Positions 11,943 to 13,006 of a stretch of 13,006 bases of DNA are shown here, piece after piece. The position numbers were made by a program, and so were the translations under genes. The number at the start of each line of letters is the position of its first letter. The first letter of the stretch is position 1. Under the pieces are notes generated by a model, which was given only the letters and a program-made list of their open reading frames with translations, did not search any database and was not told the DNA's origin. The stretch is from DATJXG01 sp035500455. GTDB taxonomy: Bacteria; Acidobacteriota; Terriglobia; Terriglobales; Acidobacteriaceae. The stretch is taken from NCBI GenBank assembly GCA_035500455.1, contig DATJXG010000183.1, positions 1 to 13,006 of the forward strand, read 5' to 3'.

Positions 11943-13006
11943 ATGAGCACCATTACTGCGCCGACCAAGGATGTTCCCAGCAAGAAGCAGAACCTGGTGG
12001 AAATGAACTGGGACCCGATCACCCGGATCGTGGGCAGCCTGGGCATCTTTACCAAGATCGACTTCGAAAACCGCCATGTGGTCGAGTGTCACAGCACCTC
12101 TTCCATCTTTCGCGGCTACAGCATTTTCATGAAGGGCAAGGATCCGCGCGACGCCCACTTCATCACCAGCCGGATCTGCGGCATCTGCGGCGACAATCAC
12201 GCCACCTGCGCTACCTACGCCCAGAATATGGCGTTCGGAATCAGACCGCCCGCGATTGCCGAGTGGATCGTCAATCTCGGCGAAGCCGCCGAATACATGT
12301 TCGACCACAACATCTTCCAGGACAACCGGGTGGGTGTTGACTTCTGCGAGCAGATGGTCAAGGAGACCAATCCCAAGGTTTGGGCCAAGGCCCAATCCAC
12401 TCCGGCGCCTCACGCCAATCTACACGGCTACCACAAAATCTCCGACATCATGACCGCGCTCAATCCGTTCACCGGGGCCTTCTATCGCGAAGCCTTGGTC
12501 ATGAGCCGCATGACGCGCGAAATGTTCTGCCTGATGGAAGGCCGCCACGTGCATCCGTCCACTCTTTATCCGGGCGGCGTGGGCACGGTGCCGACGGTCC
12601 AGTTGTTCACCGATTACCTCGTCCGGTTAATGAAGTACGTCGAGTTTATGAAGAAGGTCGTACCGTTGCACGACGACTTGTTCGATTTCTTCTACGAAGC
12701 TCTGCCGGGTTACGAAGAAGTGGGCCGCCGGCGGGTGCTGCTGGCCTGCTGGGGATCATTCAATGATCCCGACCACTGCGATTACACCTACAAGAACATG
12801 ACGAACTGGGGCCGTAAAATGTTCGTTACCCCCGGCATCGTCGTGGACGGCAAACTGGTCACCACCGACCTGGTTGACATCAACCTGAACATCCGCATTC
12901 TGCTCGGCAGTTCGTACTACGACGAGTGGAAGAACTCGCAGACCTTCGTCAAGGCCGATCCTCTGGGCAATCCTGTGGACAAGAACCATCCCTGGAACCA
13001 GACCAC
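11943..13006 (+). CDS. hhyL: [NiFe]-hydrogenase large subunit, group 1h (3' truncated by window end)
   Basis: The frame is open from ATG 11943 to the window end (354 codons plus two bases), about the first two thirds of a typical large subunit. It holds the bimetallic NiFe(CN)2CO site where H2 is split. The N-terminal L1 motif SRICGICGDNHATCA (76-90) supplies two of the four cysteine ligands (C79, C82) and, with H86, matches the group 1h signature. EGRHVHPSTLYPGGVGT is also family-typical. The C-terminal DPCxxC-type ligands lie beyond the window. AAAGGAG (11928-11934) is 8 nt from the start. H2 oxidation by the HhySL pair would feed electrons to the respiratory chain and, by way of reductant and ATP, to the CBB cycle encoded upstream. 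Confidence 0.96.
   Translation, partial: MSTITAPTKDVPSKKQNLVEMNWDPITRIVGSLGIFTKIDFENRHVVECHSTSSIFRGYSIFMKGKDPRDAHFITSRICGICGDNHATCATYAQNMAFGIRPPAIAEWIVNLGEAAEYMFDHNIFQDNRVGVDFCEQMVKETNPKVWAKAQSTPAPHANLHGYHKISDIMTALNPFTGAFYREALVMSRMTREMFCLMEGRHVHPSTLYPGGVGTVPTVQLFTDYLVRLMKYVEFMKKVVPLHDDLFDFFYEALPGYEEVGRRRVLLACWGSFNDPDHCDYTYKNMTNWGRKMFVTPGIVVDGKLVTTDLVDINLNIRILLGSSYYDEWKNSQTFVKADPLGNPVDKNHPWNQT

Noticed and set aside
10851..12413. A 520-codon open frame on the - strand opposite the hhyS-hhyL genes
   Set aside because: It lies antisense to well-conserved hydrogenase coding sequence, its product resembles no family I know, and long antisense frames are expected in GC-rich codon-biased DNA.
1..13006. 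CRISPR arrays, tRNA or rRNA genes, insertion sequences, phage genes
   Set aside because: I saw no regularly spaced repeats, tRNA cloverleaf, rRNA signature, transposase or integrase sequence on either strand.

Overview
The window looks like a chromosomal segment of an Acidobacteriota bacterium. GC content is high. The first partial gene has the C-terminal sequence typical of large acidobacterial ASPIC/FG-GAP-type proteins, and the other genes fit a soil, trace-gas-oxidising lifestyle. The assignment comes from remembered family resemblance, not a database search. All complete genes lie on the + strand except one small membrane protein.

Region 1 (1-623) holds the 3' end of an unrelated large gene, followed by a spacer with an imperfect inverted repeat. 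Region 2 (624-6309) is a Calvin-Benson-Bassham (CBB) module. It starts with a sigma-54-dependent activator whose sensory domain is a Rossmann (NAD-binding-like) fold. A 446-bp control region follows, carrying three copies of an 18-bp operator-like site, a near-consensus -24/-12 sigma-54 promoter and a structured leader. Then comes a tight operon: red-type Form I RuBisCO large and small subunits (cbbL, cbbS), the red-type RuBisCO activase cbbX, and a phosphoribulokinase. No LysR-type cbbR is present in the window.

Region 3 (6310-6765) is a spacer. It encodes a 40-residue single-membrane-segment protein on the - strand and contains a possible second sigma-54 promoter. Region 4 (6766-10534) holds a first group 1h-type [NiFe]-hydrogenase small subunit with no large subunit beside it. 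It is followed at once by a soluble triple-PAS histidine kinase and a NarL/LuxR-type response regulator. Region 5 (10535-13006) has a spacer with two hairpins, then the second, canonical small-subunit gene and its large subunit (hhyS-hhyL), which runs off the window end.

Taken together, the window joins CO2 fixation (RuBisCO, PRK) to a high-affinity-type uptake hydrogenase that could supply electrons, the combination called atmospheric or trace-gas chemosynthesis. Two regulatory ideas stand out. One is redox (NAD(H))-linked sigma-54 control of the RuBisCO operon. The other is a duplicated hydrogenase small subunit that may have become part of a sensory system with the neighbouring PAS kinase, loosely analogous to HoxBC/HoxJ of Ralstonia. 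Both are inferences from sequence and gene order.
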